Assembly (NCBI RefSeq): GCF_020177265.1
Contig: NZ_JAIVMC010000018.1
Location: forward strand, 1-55,056
Reading direction: 5' to 3'
Length of the DNA: 55,056 bases
Source of the DNA: Pseudooceanicola marinus
Lineage (GTDB): Bacteria > Pseudomonadota > Alphaproteobacteria > Rhodobacterales > Rhodobacteraceae
This document shows, in pieces, positions 16,789 through 26,379 of the stretch; positions within the stretch are counted from its first letter, which is position 1, and each line of letters starts with the position of its first letter. Below the pieces are notes generated by a model. The model was not told where the DNA came from. It worked only from the letters and a program-made list of their open reading frames with translations, and did not search any database. The translations under genes and the position numbers were made by a program.

Positions 16789-17915
16789 GCCTCACCTCCC
16801 GCCGCATCGCAAAGCGCCAGCAGCCCCTCGGCCTGCTTCTCCCAGGAGAAGGTCGCGGCGCGGGCCCGGCTGGCGGCGGATTTCTCCGCCCAGAAGGCCG
16901 GGTCCTCCATCAGTTGCGCGATGGCCGCGGCGATGGTCGCAGGATCGTCGCCCTGACAGTAGACCGCCGCCTCCCCGCAGCGTTCGCGCAACGAGGGAAT
17001 CGAGGAGGAGACCACCGGGCAGCCGAAGGTCATGGCCTCGATCGGCGGCAGGGGCGAGGCCTCGTAGAAGGAGGGGAAGAGCAGGAAGCGCGCCCCGGCG
17101 AAGGCCTCGTAGATCTGCGCCGCGTCGTTGATCTGCCCGCGGAACTCCAGCCGGTCCTTCACCTCCTCCGGGATCTCCACCTCGACCCCGCCGAAGCTGG
17201 CCCCGGTCGAGCCGATGACCACGAACCGCATCTCCGGGTAGGCCTGCAGGAAGGCCACCGCCCCCTTCAGCACCCCTTCGGCGTTCTTCCGTCTGGTCAG
17301 CGAGCCGACGTAGATGCCATAGCCGCGCGCCTCCATCGGCCGGTTCGGGCCGGCGAAGGCCGCCGCCGCGTCCTGGTCGGGGATGCCGCCGTTCTGCAGG
17401 TAGGACAGCCGCCCCGATCCCTTGAGGAAGGGATAGTGCCGCTCCATCGAGGTTTCCTCGGCATGGGAGACCGTCACCACCTTCTCGGACCGCTTCAGGA
17501 TCTGCGGCATCAGCGCGCCGTAGAAGGCGCGGAACTTCCAGTCGTAGGCGGCGGGAAAGTACTTGTAGGACAGGTCGTGCACCATGGTCACGACCGGCCG
17601 GCCCCGGGCCCGCAGCCGCGACAGCGGCGCGGTATTGCCCAGGCAAAGCAACGGCTCGGGGCCGCAGGCCGCAGGCAGCTCCAGCTGTTCCCACAGGTGC
17701 CCGCCGCGGCGGCCCACCCGTTCGGGGCGGATCGTCGTCAGCGCCGGCATGGCCACCAGTTCACCGGTGGCGGGCAACAGCAGGCGCGGCGGCGCGATGC
17801 GCCCCTCGGCCGCCATCCGGTCGAAGACCATCAGCGCCTCGCGCGCCACCCGCTGCACACCGGTCACCGGCTGCACCAGGAAACGCCCGTTCAGGGTGAA
17901 GGGAGGCTGGCGCAT
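16785..17915 (-). CDS. Glycosyltransferase family 4
   Basis: A 376-residue GT-B protein. The N-terminus has NGRFLVQPVTGVQRVARE, the donor half has GYGIYVGSLTRRKNAEGVL, and FPSFYEASPLPPIEAMTFGCPVV has the E-x7-E spacing. This resembles mannosyl- or rhamnosyltransferases of the WbcX type. The ATG at 17915 shares one base with the ugd stop (TGATG); a TTG just before it (17918) is the alternative start. It follows directly on ugd and manC, so GDP-mannose is a reasonable donor guess. Confidence 0.87.
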   Translation of the reverse strand: MRQPPFTLNGRFLVQPVTGVQRVAREALMVFDRMAAEGRIAPPRLLLPATGELVAMPALTTIRPERVGRRGGHLWEQLELPAACGPEPLLCLGNTAPLSRLRARGRPVVTMVHDLSYKYFPAAYDWKFRAFYGALMPQILKRSEKVVTVSHAEETSMERHYPFLKGSGRLSYLQNGGIPDQDAAAAFAGPNRPMEARGYGIYVGSLTRRKNAEGVLKGAVAFLQAYPEMRFVVIGSTGASFGGVEVEIPEEVKDRLEFRGQINDAAQIYEAFAGARFLLFPSFYEASPLPPIEAMTFGCPVVSSSIPSLRERCGEAAVYCQGDDPATIAAAIAQLMEDPAFWAEKSAASRARAATFSWEKQAEGLLALCDAAGGEA

Positions 17916-19081
17916 CAATCCGCACCGAAGAGATCACGGGTGAAGACCTTGTCGGCCACATCCGCCAGTTCCGCCGTGCGGCGGTTGGCGACGATGACAT
18001 CGGCCTCGGCCTTGAAGGCATCGAGGTCGCGGATCACCCGGGAATTGAAGAAGGTCTCCTCCTCCAGCGCGGGTTCGTAGACGATGACCTCGATCCCCTT
18101 GGCCTTGATCCGCTTCATGATCCCCTGGATCGAGCTTTCGCGGAAGTTGTCGGAGCCGGCCTTCATCACCAGCCGGTGGATGCCCACCACCTTTGGGGCC
18201 ATCCGCACGATCCGTTCGGCGAGGAAATCCTTGCGCGTGGTATTGGCCTCGACGATGGCGCGGATCAGGTTCTGCGGCACCTCGGAATAGTTCGCCAGGA
18301 GCTGCTTGGTGTCCTTGGGCAGGCAGTAGCCGCCGTAGCCGAAACTGGGGTTGTTGTAGTGGCTGCCGATGCGCGGATCATGCCCGATGCCCTCGACGAT
18401 GGCGCGGGTGTCCATGCCGAAGGCCATGGCATAGCTGTCCAGCTCGTTGAAATAGGCCACCCGCAGCGCGAGGTAGGTATTGGCGAAGAGCTTGATCGCC
18501 TCGGCCTCGCTGGCACCGCAGAAGATCGTCGGGATGTCCTGCTTGATCGCGCCCTCGGCCAGCAGCCCGGCGAAGGTGCGGGCCCGGTCGCTGTCCTCGC
18601 CCACCACGATCCGCGAGGGGTGCAGGTTGTCGTAGAGCGCCTTTCCCTCGCGCAGGAATTCCGGGCTGAACAGGATGGTGTCGGTGCCGAAGCGCGCGTT
18701 CACCTCGGCAGTATAGCCCACCGGGATGGTGGACTTGATGATGATCGTGGCCGCGGGGTTGATCCGCAGCACGTCCCCGATCACCGCCTCGACGCTGCGG
18801 GTGTCGAAATGGTTGGTGACCGGGTCGTAATTTGTCGGCGTCGAGACGATGACGTAATCGGCGCCCGGGTAGGCCACCTCCGGGTCGGTGGTGGCGGTCA
18901 GGCGCAGCGGCCTGGTGGCCAGGTAGTCCTCGATCTCGGCGTCCTGGATCGGGCTCTTGCGGTCATTGACCTGAGCCACCCGCCGGGCCTCCAGGTCCAG
19001 GGCCACGACCTCGTGGTTCTGGGCCAGCAGGACCGCGTTCGACAGTCCCACGTAGCCGATGCCGGCAACGGCGATCTTCAT
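17915..19081 (-). CDS. ugd: UDP-glucose 6-dehydrogenase
   Basis: Converts UDP-glucose to UDP-glucuronate with two NAD+ in the cytoplasm. The 388-residue length and sequence follow the E. coli-type enzyme closely. The NAD-binding start is [40 protein letters not shown] is the linker block. [14 protein letters not shown] contains the catalytic cysteine, and the C-terminus ends [12 protein letters not shown]. The ATG at 19081 follows AAGGATAT. An upstream in-frame extension overlapping manC is rejected. It supplies uronic acid, which would make the polymer acidic even without sulfate. Confidence 0.96.
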   Translation of the reverse strand: MKIAVAGIGYVGLSNAVLLAQNHEVVALDLEARRVAQVNDRKSPIQDAEIEDYLATRPLRLTATTDPEVAYPGADYVIVSTPTNYDPVTNHFDTRSVEAVIGDVLRINPAATIIIKSTIPVGYTAEVNARFGTDTILFSPEFLREGKALYDNLHPSRIVVGEDSDRARTFAGLLAEGAIKQDIPTIFCGASEAEAIKLFANTYLALRVAYFNELDSYAMAFGMDTRAIVEGIGHDPRIGSHYNNPSFGYGGYCLPKDTKQLLANYSEVPQNLIRAIVEANTTRKDFLAERIVRMAPKVVGIHRLVMKAGSDNFRESSIQGIMKRIKAKGIEVIVYEPALEEETFFNSRVIRDLDAFKAEADVIVANRRTAELADVADKVFTRDLFGAD

Positions 19082-19127
19082 TCCGATATCCTTTGTCCTG
19101 CAGCCCTGAGCCGCGCCTTCGGTGCGA

Positions 19128-20564
19128 TCAGCTGCGGGCGTAGACATCCTCGTAGCGCACGATGTCGTCCTCGCCCACGTAGGCGCCGGTCTGGACCTCG
19201 ATCAGCACCATCGGCACCTTGCCCGGGTTCTCCATCCGGTGGACACAGCCAAGCGGCAGGTAGACCGACTGGTTCTCGGTCACCAGCTTCACCTCGTCGT
19301 CGATGGTCACACGGGCGGTGCCTTCCACGACGATCCAGTGTTCGGAGCGGTGGAAGTGGCTCTGCAGCGACAGCGAGGCACCGGGATGCACCAGGATCCG
19401 CTTCACCTGGAAACGGTTGCCGACCACCAGGCTCTCGAACCAGCCCCAGGGGCGGTGATCCTTGGGGAAATGCGTGGCCTGGCTGGCGCCCTTCTGCTTC
19501 AGCGCGGCCACCGCCTTCTTCACATCCTGGGCCTTGGACATGTCGGCCACCAGCACGGCGTCGTTCATCGCCACCGCCATGATGTTGTCCAGACCGATGC
19601 CCACGACCTCCAGGTTTTCGCTGTCCGACCGCAGCAGGCTGTTGGTGCAGTCGATCGCCGTGGCATCGCCCGAGAGCGTCACCCCGTTCTCGTCCGGGCC
19701 GCCCTCGCGCCAGACCGCGTCCCAGCCCCCGAGATCGGACCAGCCGCCCGCGAAGGGCACGACGGACAGGTTGTCGGCCTTTTCCATCACCGCGTAGTCG
19801 ATCGAGATGTCGTCGGCCTCGGACCAGGCCTCGGGATCCAGGCGCAGGAAGCCCAGGTCGGTCTTGGCCTTGGTCAGGGAGGTCTTCACCGGCTCGATCA
19901 GAGCCGGCGCATGGGCCTCGAAGGCGGCGATGATGTCCTTGGCGCGGAACAGGAAGATGCCCGCGTTCCACATGAAGTTGCCGGCCGCCAGCATTTCCGC
20001 GGCGCGGGCCTCGTCCGGCTTCTCGACGAAGCGAGTCAGCTTGACCGGGGCCCCCTGCGAGGGTTCGGAGAGTTCGAGGTAGCCATAGGCGGTCTCGGGG
20101 TGTGTCGGCGCAATGCCGAAGGTCACCAGGTCGCCGGCCTTCACCGCGTCGATCCCGCGCGCCACGGCGGCGTGGAAGGCGGCCGAGTCGGGGACCACGT
20201 GATCGGAGGGCGCCACCAGCATGATCCCCTCGGGGTTCACCTGGGCCTGGCGCAGGGCCGCGGCCAGCACGGCGGGGGCGGTGTTGCGGCCCTCGGGTTC
20301 GATCAGGATGGCGCCGGGGTCGATGCCCGCGCCCTGCAGCTGCTCGGTCACGATGAAGCGGAAATCGGAGTTGGTCAGCACCATCGGCGCCGAGAAGCCC
20401 AGATCGCCCGCCGCGCCGGACAGCCGTTTCGCCGAGGCCTGGAACAGCGTTTCCTCCCCCACCAGGGGGACGAACTGCTTGGGATAACTCTTGCGCGAAA
20501 GAGGCCAAAGCCGCGTGCCGGAGCCACCGCAAAGAAGGACGGGGGTAATGGTGGTGAATGCCAT
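19128..20564 (-). CDS. manC: Mannose-1-P guanylyltransferase / mannose-6-P isomerase
   Basis: A bifunctional type II enzyme of 478 residues that makes GDP-mannose from mannose-1-phosphate and may also make mannose-6-phosphate from fructose-6-phosphate. The N-terminal nucleotidyltransferase has [22 protein letters not shown] (pyrophosphorylase signature) and FVEKPD. The C-terminal cupin has [24 protein letters not shown] (metal-binding His) and [14 protein letters not shown]. It is the first gene of the operon running to 12524. No phosphomannomutase (manB) was seen on the plasmid, so that step must come from the chromosome. Confidence 0.96.
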   Translation of the reverse strand: MAFTTITPVLLCGGSGTRLWPLSRKSYPKQFVPLVGEETLFQASAKRLSGAAGDLGFSAPMVLTNSDFRFIVTEQLQGAGIDPGAILIEPEGRNTAPAVLAAALRQAQVNPEGIMLVAPSDHVVPDSAAFHAAVARGIDAVKAGDLVTFGIAPTHPETAYGYLELSEPSQGAPVKLTRFVEKPDEARAAEMLAAGNFMWNAGIFLFRAKDIIAAFEAHAPALIEPVKTSLTKAKTDLGFLRLDPEAWSEADDISIDYAVMEKADNLSVVPFAGGWSDLGGWDAVWREGGPDENGVTLSGDATAIDCTNSLLRSDSENLEVVGIGLDNIMAVAMNDAVLVADMSKAQDVKKAVAALKQKGASQATHFPKDHRPWGWFESLVVGNRFQVKRILVHPGASLSLQSHFHRSEHWIVVEGTARVTIDDEVKLVTENQSVYLPLGCVHRMENPGKVPMVLIEVQTGAYVGEDDIVRYEDVYARS

Positions 20565-20699
20565 GTCGATACAAACCCAAGCGTAAAAAGGAACTTCTTC
20601 TGACTGTTATCAGGGAATGATCACGGCTCAACCCCTGCCCGGCGCGCGCCGCCCGATATTGCGACAGCGCCTTTGAAACCGGCAAGAACATGCCCAGCT

Positions 20700-21773
20700 C
20701 TAGGTCGCGTTATCACCGCTTGCCTTCACCCAGGGCAGGATGGACTGCGCAAGAACCACGGCGACGAGGGGCAGGGTATACATCTCGATGCGCCCGACGT
20801 TGCTGCCAATCTTGGCCATGATGCCGATCATCAGGATCGCGCCGAAAAGCCCCGCCAAATGCAGGCACGGTCCGATCAACCTGGCCCGCGCCCCCGGCTT
20901 CGCCCGCAGCGTGACCACGGCCAGCACCAGGGACAGGAAGACCACATTCTGAAGCAGGAAGCCTTGCAGGATGAACCGTCCATCGGGGCGGAAGTTCATC
21001 AGGCTGCGCACCCAGGCGGAAACGGACAACTGGGTTTCATGTCCTTCGACCGGGATGAAGGCCTTGCGCAGCAGGACATAGGCCAGGAAAGCCACGATGC
21101 TCCAGCCGAGGATGGGCAGGTAGGGGCGGATCCTGCGGGTGCGCAGCAGGTCGATGGCAGACAGGATCCCGAAAAAGATCGGCACCAGTTCCCGCTGACC
21201 GATGCTGATGGCGATCAGGAGGCCCAGGAGCACCCATCTCTCGCTCAGATAGAAATACAGTCCGATGCAGAACAGCAGCAGAGAGAACCCATCCGTCAGC
21301 CCGGAATAGCCGAACCAGATGACCTGGAGACTGGCAAGCGGCACCAGGCAACTGGCCGCCACGACCAGAAGACCAAGCGCGCCCTGCATATGCCGCATCA
21401 GGACCAGGAAAATGAAGGAGAAACCGGCAATGATGGACAGGTAGTTCACCAGGATCGCCGCGAGATAGACATCACGATCATAGCCCGGCATCTCGAAGGC
21501 CGTGGAGGAGGGAATGCTGACGCCGAGCTCCCACATCCAGTGGGTCAGGAACGCACTGCCCTGCCGGTAGATGAAGGGCGCATAGGTGGCCGTGAAATCA
21601 CCGGGCGCAAGGTACATGTGATAGTACCTGAAAAAGTCTGAATTCGCCGCGGCCGGGTCGAAGAACCGATAGGACAGATAGACCATCGGGTAGGTGCAGA
21701 GCATCAGGAACAGAAAGATCAGGATATAGTTCAGCCCCCCCCGAGCCAGGTGACGATACGTATGGTTCAACAT
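20700..21773 (-). CDS. Polytopic membrane protein, candidate GT-C pentofuranosyltransferase
   Basis: A 357-residue protein with about 8-10 hydrophobic segments and a first periplasmic loop starting RFFDPAAANSDFFRYYHMY. That is a plausible site for the acidic residues used by GT-C enzymes, which take sugars from polyprenyl phosphates. I do not recognise the family from sequence alone. The functional guess comes from position: it is last in an operon of polyprenyl-phosphoarabinose genes, in the same slot that AftA (Rv3792, a GT-C arabinosyltransferase) has after dprE2 in Mycobacterium tuberculosis. The ATG at 21773 follows GAGAGGGG; a longer in-frame start overlapping dprE2 is rejected. Confidence 0.6.
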   Translation of the reverse strand: MLNHTYRHLARGGLNYILIFLFLMLCTYPMVYLSYRFFDPAAANSDFFRYYHMYLAPGDFTATYAPFIYRQGSAFLTHWMWELGVSIPSSTAFEMPGYDRDVYLAAILVNYLSIIAGFSFIFLVLMRHMQGALGLLVVAASCLVPLASLQVIWFGYSGLTDGFSLLLFCIGLYFYLSERWVLLGLLIAISIGQRELVPIFFGILSAIDLLRTRRIRPYLPILGWSIVAFLAYVLLRKAFIPVEGHETQLSVSAWVRSLMNFRPDGRFILQGFLLQNVVFLSLVLAVVTLRAKPGARARLIGPCLHLAGLFGAILMIGIMAKIGSNVGRIEMYTLPLVAVVLAQSILPWVKASGDNAT

Positions 21774-21817
21774 CTTCTGCCCCTCTCCAGTCCTGTCCCG
21801 CAATCCCGGCACGCCGC

Positions 21818-22555
21818 TCAGATGCTCATCTTCTTGAAGATCCCTTCGGGAATGCTCCGGATGATGAGCATGATGAGCCACCAGATCCGCCGGCAGTAGA
21901 TCACGTTGCGCCGCTTCCGCACCGCCGTGAAAATGGCCTCCCCCAGTTCTTCGGGCTGGGCCGTCAGCTTCTCGGGCAGATCCAGCCCCTCCGTCATTTT
22001 CGTCGCGACGAACCCGGGCTTGACCGTCAGGACATGCACGTCGCTGGACGCCAGGCGATTGCGCAGCCCGGACAGGAAGGCGGAGAACCCTGCCTTGGCC
22101 GCCCCGTAGACGTAGTTGCTGGCCCGCCCCCGGTCCCCCGCCACCGAGGAGATTCCGACGATCGTCCCGCGTCCCCTCGCTTCAAAACGATTGGCGAACA
22201 GACCCAGCAGGAGCGCCGGGGCCTCGAAATTCGAGCGCATGTCCAGCGTCGCGGCCTCCAGGCTCTGCTCGTTGTCTTCCTGGTCGTTCATCGTTCCAAC
22301 CGCACAGACGACGGTGATGGGAAGCTCGGGCAGGCTGTCGATGAAGGCTTCCAGCGCGCCGGTCTGCAGGACATCCAGCTCACAGGTCGTCACCTGGACC
22401 CCGTATCGCAGTTCGAGATCCGTCTTGATGTCGGCCAGGCCGGCTGTGTTCCGGGCCGCCAGCTGCACGGCATGGCCCGCCTGCGCGAAACGCCTTGCAA
22501 CAGCCTGACCTATGTCCGACCTCGCACCCAGAACCAGTACCGCTTCCTTGCTCAT
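21818..22555 (-). CDS. DprE2-like short-chain dehydrogenase
   Basis: A 245-residue NAD(P)-dependent SDR. The cofactor loop is LVLGARSDIGQAVARRFA, and the catalytic set is SSVAGDRGRASNYVYGAAKAG (S...Y-x3-K). The GARSDIG loop and the DRGRASNYVYG block are characteristic of decaprenylphosphoryl-2-keto-ribose reductases (DprE2), which finish the epimerisation of polyprenyl-phosphoribose to polyprenyl-phosphoarabinose. It directly follows the dprE1-like gene. I chose ATG at 22555, with GAGGG and GGGG upstream; ATG at 22579 is also in frame. The C-terminus is hydrophobic and basic, suggesting membrane contact. Confidence 0.83.
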   Translation of the reverse strand: MSKEAVLVLGARSDIGQAVARRFAQAGHAVQLAARNTAGLADIKTDLELRYGVQVTTCELDVLQTGALEAFIDSLPELPITVVCAVGTMNDQEDNEQSLEAATLDMRSNFEAPALLLGLFANRFEARGRGTIVGISSVAGDRGRASNYVYGAAKAGFSAFLSGLRNRLASSDVHVLTVKPGFVATKMTEGLDLPEKLTAQPEELGEAIFTAVRKRRNVIYCRRIWWLIMLIIRSIPEGIFKKMSI

Positions 22556-22582
22556 CGCCCCGTCATCCCTCGAAGTCATCCA

Positions 22583-23905
22583 TCAAATTCCCAAGCGCCG
22601 GGACTGCCGCGAGGAAAAGACATCCTTCCGGCCGGTCTCGGTTCGCATCGTTGCAAAATCGGGCGCCCGCCCGTCGGTTTCGAAAAACATCTCCGCATCC
22701 AGGAGCGCATCCTTGGCCAGGTAGAAGCGGCCACCATGGTCGCGCACGATCGGAAACAGCCTCTTGAGCAACGCAATGGACCTGGGCCGCGCGGGGAAAT
22801 CCAAGGCCAGCGTGTAGCCCTCCATGGGGAAGGAAAAGGCACTCTCTTGGGGGCCGAACCGTTTCAGGACGGCCAGGAAAGACCCCTCGCCCGCCTCCGA
22901 TATCTGCTGCAGAAGCTGCGTGAGGCCTGCCTCGGACCGGGCAAGCGGGAAGACACACTGGAACTGGACGAACCCGCGCCGCCCGTAGATCCGGTTCCAT
23001 TCAAGAATGCTGTCGAGCGGATAGAAGTAGCTTTCCCAGTCCACGAGCTCGCTTGTCGCCTTCCGCCCCTTCCAATAGTAGAGCCTGTTGAACGCACGGA
23101 CGGTCCAGCGGTTTAGGACGAACCCCGGAAACAAGAAGGGGACCTTCCGCAGCGCCTTCCGCCCCGTGGCAAAGGGGCGGCGCCTGCGCGTCCTGGGCAG
23201 ATCCTCCAGGCAGGCATGTTCGCCCAGCATGACCAGCGAGCGCCCGAGGTCCGCCCCCCGCGCCAGACAGTCGATCCAGGCGACGGAATAGGTGGCCCCG
23301 GCGTTGTCCTCGAAGGCATTGATCGCCGCCTTGAGGTTGGGCGCCGCGATCGTCTCCTGCCGGATCCAGCCACTTTCGACCCGCGTCAACTGAATGGCCA
23401 GGCGTGTGATCAGGCCGGTCAGGCCCATGCCCCCCAGTGTCTGGTCAAACAGCTCGGGCGTGGCCTCCGGGCTGACCCTGCGGGTCTGTCCATCCGCCTC
23501 GACCAGATCCAGCCACAGGACACTGGCGCGGAACGAGCCATGCACATGGTGGTTTTTCCCGTGGACATCCGACGCCGCCATGCCTCCCAGGGTGACGAAC
23601 CGGGTGCCCGGCGTCACCAGGGGGAACCAGCCCTGGGGCAGGACGGAGGAGATGACATCGGCCAGCAGCACCCCGGCCTGGGCGACCAGCACCCCGGTCG
23701 CCGGATCGAAGGAGATCATCCGGTCCAGGCGCCGCATTGAAATCGTCGCCGCCTCGTTCAGAGCGGGGTCCCCGTAGGCCCGGCCGTTCCCGCGCGCGAT
23801 CACGGGGTCTTCCCCTTGCAGGTAGCCGGCCAGTTCCGCCTCGGCTCTCGGCGTCAGGACCCGGCAGTCCACAGGCGAGTAGCGCCCCCAACCTGACAGT
23901 TTCAT
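22583..23905 (-). CDS. DprE1-like FAD-dependent polyprenylphosphoribose oxidase
   Basis: A 440-residue VAO-type flavoprotein that would oxidise C2 of polyprenyl-phospho-ribose. The FAD part shows IARGNGRAYGDPALN (about 37-50) and GGMAASDVHGKNHHVHGSF (about 108-124), the latter nearly identical to the DprE1 H-G-K-N-H-H loop. The C-terminal substrate part has GYTLALDFPAR (about 363-373) and LAKDALLDA with the conserved Lys at about 398. By eye the Cys of mycobacterial DprE1 that benzothiazinones attack (Cys387, in W-N-I-C-V-D-F-P) is Ala367 here. It overlaps gtrA by 4 bases (ATGA at 23902-23905). Confidence 0.86.
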   Translation of the reverse strand: MKLSGWGRYSPVDCRVLTPRAEAELAGYLQGEDPVIARGNGRAYGDPALNEAATISMRRLDRMISFDPATGVLVAQAGVLLADVISSVLPQGWFPLVTPGTRFVTLGGMAASDVHGKNHHVHGSFRASVLWLDLVEADGQTRRVSPEATPELFDQTLGGMGLTGLITRLAIQLTRVESGWIRQETIAAPNLKAAINAFEDNAGATYSVAWIDCLARGADLGRSLVMLGEHACLEDLPRTRRRRPFATGRKALRKVPFLFPGFVLNRWTVRAFNRLYYWKGRKATSELVDWESYFYPLDSILEWNRIYGRRGFVQFQCVFPLARSEAGLTQLLQQISEAGEGSFLAVLKRFGPQESAFSFPMEGYTLALDFPARPRSIALLKRLFPIVRDHGGRFYLAKDALLDAEMFFETDGRAPDFATMRTETGRKDVFSSRQSRRLGI

Positions 23906-24321
23906 GACACCCCCTGACGCGACGCCGTGAACACGTACTTCCGGTCCAGGAAGTATTTCAGGCAATAGCCGATGCTGAGGCCCAGAATGGCGCCGACCTC
24001 ACGCATCATCTGCGTCTGCCAGATGACCCAGAACGCGGTTTCCATGCCCCAGAAGACGGCCGTCGTGACCAGTCCCATGGCCGTGTAGAGTCCGAATTTG
24101 CGCCCATGGGCCGCGATGCCGCTTTCCGTATCGAAGAAAATCCATTTCTTATCGAGGACGTACTTCGTCATGAGACCGGCAGCGGTTCCCGCCAGCAGCG
24201 CCAGGACGAAAATGTAGGGCTCTGCGGAGTACAAAAGCACGAGGCGCTGCACGAGCAGGTTCACCGCCGTGGAGACCACCGCGAAAGCAGCGTAGAGGCA
24301 TATCATCTTCACCCTGGTCAT
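23902..24321 (-). CDS. GtrA family membrane protein
   Basis: A 139-residue protein with four hydrophobic segments, the usual size and topology of GtrA. GtrA proteins are linked to movement of polyprenyl-phosphate sugars across the inner membrane. Family marks are FAVVSTAVNLLVQRLVL at the start, TKYVLDKKWIFF in the middle and KYFLDRKYVF at the end. It overlaps both neighbours by 4 bases. The order GtrA-DprE1-DprE2-membrane transferase is the same as Rv3789-Rv3790-Rv3791-Rv3792 in M. tuberculosis, so it probably serves the pentofuranose lipid. Confidence 0.87.
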   Translation of the reverse strand: MTRVKMICLYAAFAVVSTAVNLLVQRLVLLYSAEPYIFVLALLAGTAAGLMTKYVLDKKWIFFDTESGIAAHGRKFGLYTAMGLVTTAVFWGMETAFWVIWQTQMMREVGAILGLSIGYCLKYFLDRKYVFTASRQGVS

Positions 24322-25736
24322 ATCGCGTAGGCGCCCAGGCCGCAGGCCGCGATGAGGACCAGGCAGATTCGGCTGATCCTGTCCTTCAGGGCGAAGATGA
24401 CCGGATCATCATGCATCTGCCCGCGATGTGTCAGCATGACCACCCGGCTGATCCAGTAGAGCAGGACCAGGCACACCCCCCACAGCAGATACGGGGAGCT
24501 GTAGAGGTCCTGGACATTTGGCTGGCTCAGATAGAGCGCCATGACCAGCACGGAGGTGTACCCCGCGGAAATGGACATCATCGACACGATCGGCAGATCA
24601 TCGACGCGATACCCACGGCCGCTCGCCTTCTTCTTTCCCGAGGCCGCGCCATCGGTCAGTTCCGCCTGCCGTTTCACCGCGGCCAGGGAGAAGAACAGGA
24701 ACATGGAGAAGGCCAGCAACCAGACGGAGAGCATCACCTCGGCGGCGACCCCGCCGGCGATGACGCGCAGCGTGTAGAGCCCGGACAGCACGCAGATGTC
24801 GATGATCATCTTGCGCTTCAGGCTGAAGGAATAGGCTGTCGTCGTCATGTAGTAGGCGATCATGACAAGCAGGAAGGAGCCGCTGATCAAGCTCGACAGC
24901 AGGACCCCCAAAGCCAGCGTGGCCGGGGCCATCCAGGTGCCATGCTTGAGGTGCAGCGCGCCGGACGCAAAGGGCCGTTTGCACTTGCGGGCATGGGCCC
25001 GATCCGGTCCGAGGTCCAGCAGATCATTGGTCAGGTACACGCTCGATGCGACCATGCTGAAGGCGATAAAGGCCAGCAGTGCCACGCTGACAGAGGACAG
25101 GCTCAGGTCATGAGCGGCAAGCAGGGGCAGGAAGATCAGGACGTTCTTCAGCCACTGATGCGGTCTGACGGCGGTCAGCGCGGGCTTCAGGCTGCCCCGC
25201 CCGCCGCCGATGTAGTCCGTCGTCTTCCCCAGGGCGTCGATGCGCCGCCGCAGTCCGGGCCCGGCCTCCACGGCCACGATCTCCTGCGCGCCCTCCCACA
25301 CGGCCAGATCTGCCGTCGAATCCCCGGCATAGACGTACCCGGGCTCGGCAAAACGCTCCTGCAGGAACGCCGCCTTGTTGCCCCCCTTCAGATTGTGTTC
25401 GGCCGTCGACCCGTGGACCTCGTCGAAGATCCCGAGATGGGCGGCGATCCGCTCCGCCAGGGCCTGGTTCGACGCGGTGACAAGCGCCGTCCGTTGCCCT
25501 TCGGCCCTGGCAGCCTTGATCCGCGCGATCACCTCCTCGTTGTAGGGAAGGGTCGTGACATCGACGTCGGAGGCCTGCGTAAGCTTCTCCTTCAGTTCGG
25601 CGCGGCTACCACTGGACAGCAGGATCCCGGGAAGAGCGCGCGGGTGTTGCGCCGCGACGTTCCAGAAGGTTTCGAACAACATATCCGAGCGGAGAAGCGT
25701 TCCATCCAGATCGACGACATAGACACGGTTCGTCAT
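24318..25736 (-). CDS. HAD phosphatase-UbiA prenyltransferase fusion (DPPR synthase-like)
   Basis: A 472-residue fusion. Residues 1-180 are a HAD phosphatase: nucleophile motif VVDLDGTLL (Asp9, Asp11), motif II LVTAS, motif III KGGNK and motif IV GDSTAD (138-143). Residues 185-472 are a UbiA prenyltransferase with RPHQWLKNVLIFLPL, NDLLDLGPDRAHARK (237-251), KRPFASG and YSFSLKRKMIIDICVLSGL, plus about 8 membrane segments. This pair fits 5-phosphoribosyl-1-diphosphate:polyprenyl-phosphate transfer followed by removal of the 5-phosphate, the first two steps to polyprenyl-phosphoarabinose. It heads the five-gene operon. ATG at 25757 is an alternative start; neither has an obvious ribosome-binding site. 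Confidence 0.86.
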   Translation of the reverse strand: MTNRVYVVDLDGTLLRSDMLFETFWNVAAQHPRALPGILLSSGSRAELKEKLTQASDVDVTTLPYNEEVIARIKAARAEGQRTALVTASNQALAERIAAHLGIFDEVHGSTAEHNLKGGNKAAFLQERFAEPGYVYAGDSTADLAVWEGAQEIVAVEAGPGLRRRIDALGKTTDYIGGGRGSLKPALTAVRPHQWLKNVLIFLPLLAAHDLSLSSVSVALLAFIAFSMVASSVYLTNDLLDLGPDRAHARKCKRPFASGALHLKHGTWMAPATLALGVLLSSLISGSFLLVMIAYYMTTTAYSFSLKRKMIIDICVLSGLYTLRVIAGGVAAEVMLSVWLLAFSMFLFFSLAAVKRQAELTDGAASGKKKASGRGYRVDDLPIVSMMSISAGYTSVLVMALYLSQPNVQDLYSSPYLLWGVCLVLLYWISRVVMLTHRGQMHDDPVIFALKDRISRICLVLIAACGLGAYAI

Positions 25737-26379
25737 GGGAGGATCTATTTCTTTCATTTTAAATTTTATTAGTTATTTCAGACACCTAAAATAAGGTCAC
25801 GTCCAAGGTACCCTCATTCGATTCGGGGTCGCACCGCAAGCGGAGCGCTGCGCCTCCGGAGGCCCTGCCTGTGGAAAGCGCTCTGTCCCGATCCCGTCCA
25901 GCCTCTCCCCCTTGGGGGAGCAGGGCGCGGGGCAGACGGGTTTCGCAAGGGGCCACCATGGATCAATGAGCCTTCCTTTCGCTGACACCTGGCATGCTAC
26001 ATGCCCACTTTGTCGAAACTATATCCTTGCGGGTGAGATCGCGCATTTTCCCTCATGCGGGAAGATTGCCTCTCGGGATCGCCTGAAAACTGTGCGCAGA
26101 TCGGACCTGTTGCGCCCTCGGGACCCGGACTCCTTGCAAATCGGACCCTCCCCAAGGCTTTCTTGGTCCCATACGGACTAGCCTGCCTGTCCGCGCCCGT
26201 CGGCGGCACACCCGGAGCCGGGCAGGCGCCCCGTCAGACCTGTCTCCTTTCGGCAGACCACCGACCAGGACCCGATTTGCGCCTCTCTCCCCCTTTCCAG
26301 CCTTGCCTACCCCCCGCGCGTCGCGGAATATCCCCCTGATTATCCCTCAAAAACCTCTTTTCATTGAGAAAATGATGCA
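25737..26379. promoter_or_regulatory. Intergenic region between the UbiA operon and the OafA-like gene
   Basis: About 640 bases without a credible gene. The part next to the UbiA gene (25741-25800) is strikingly AT-rich for this plasmid and probably holds the promoter of the minus-strand operon. A tight inverted repeat, CTCCCCC-TT-GGGGGAG, lies at 25905-25920. The remainder is ordinary GC-rich sequence, turning AT-richer again just before the ATG at 26380, where the second promoter is expected. Short open frames here lack ribosome-binding sites. Confidence 0.4.

Noticed and set aside
25797..26339. Small open frames in the gap before the OafA-like gene
   Set aside because: No ribosome-binding sites, low-complexity products and no recognisable motifs.
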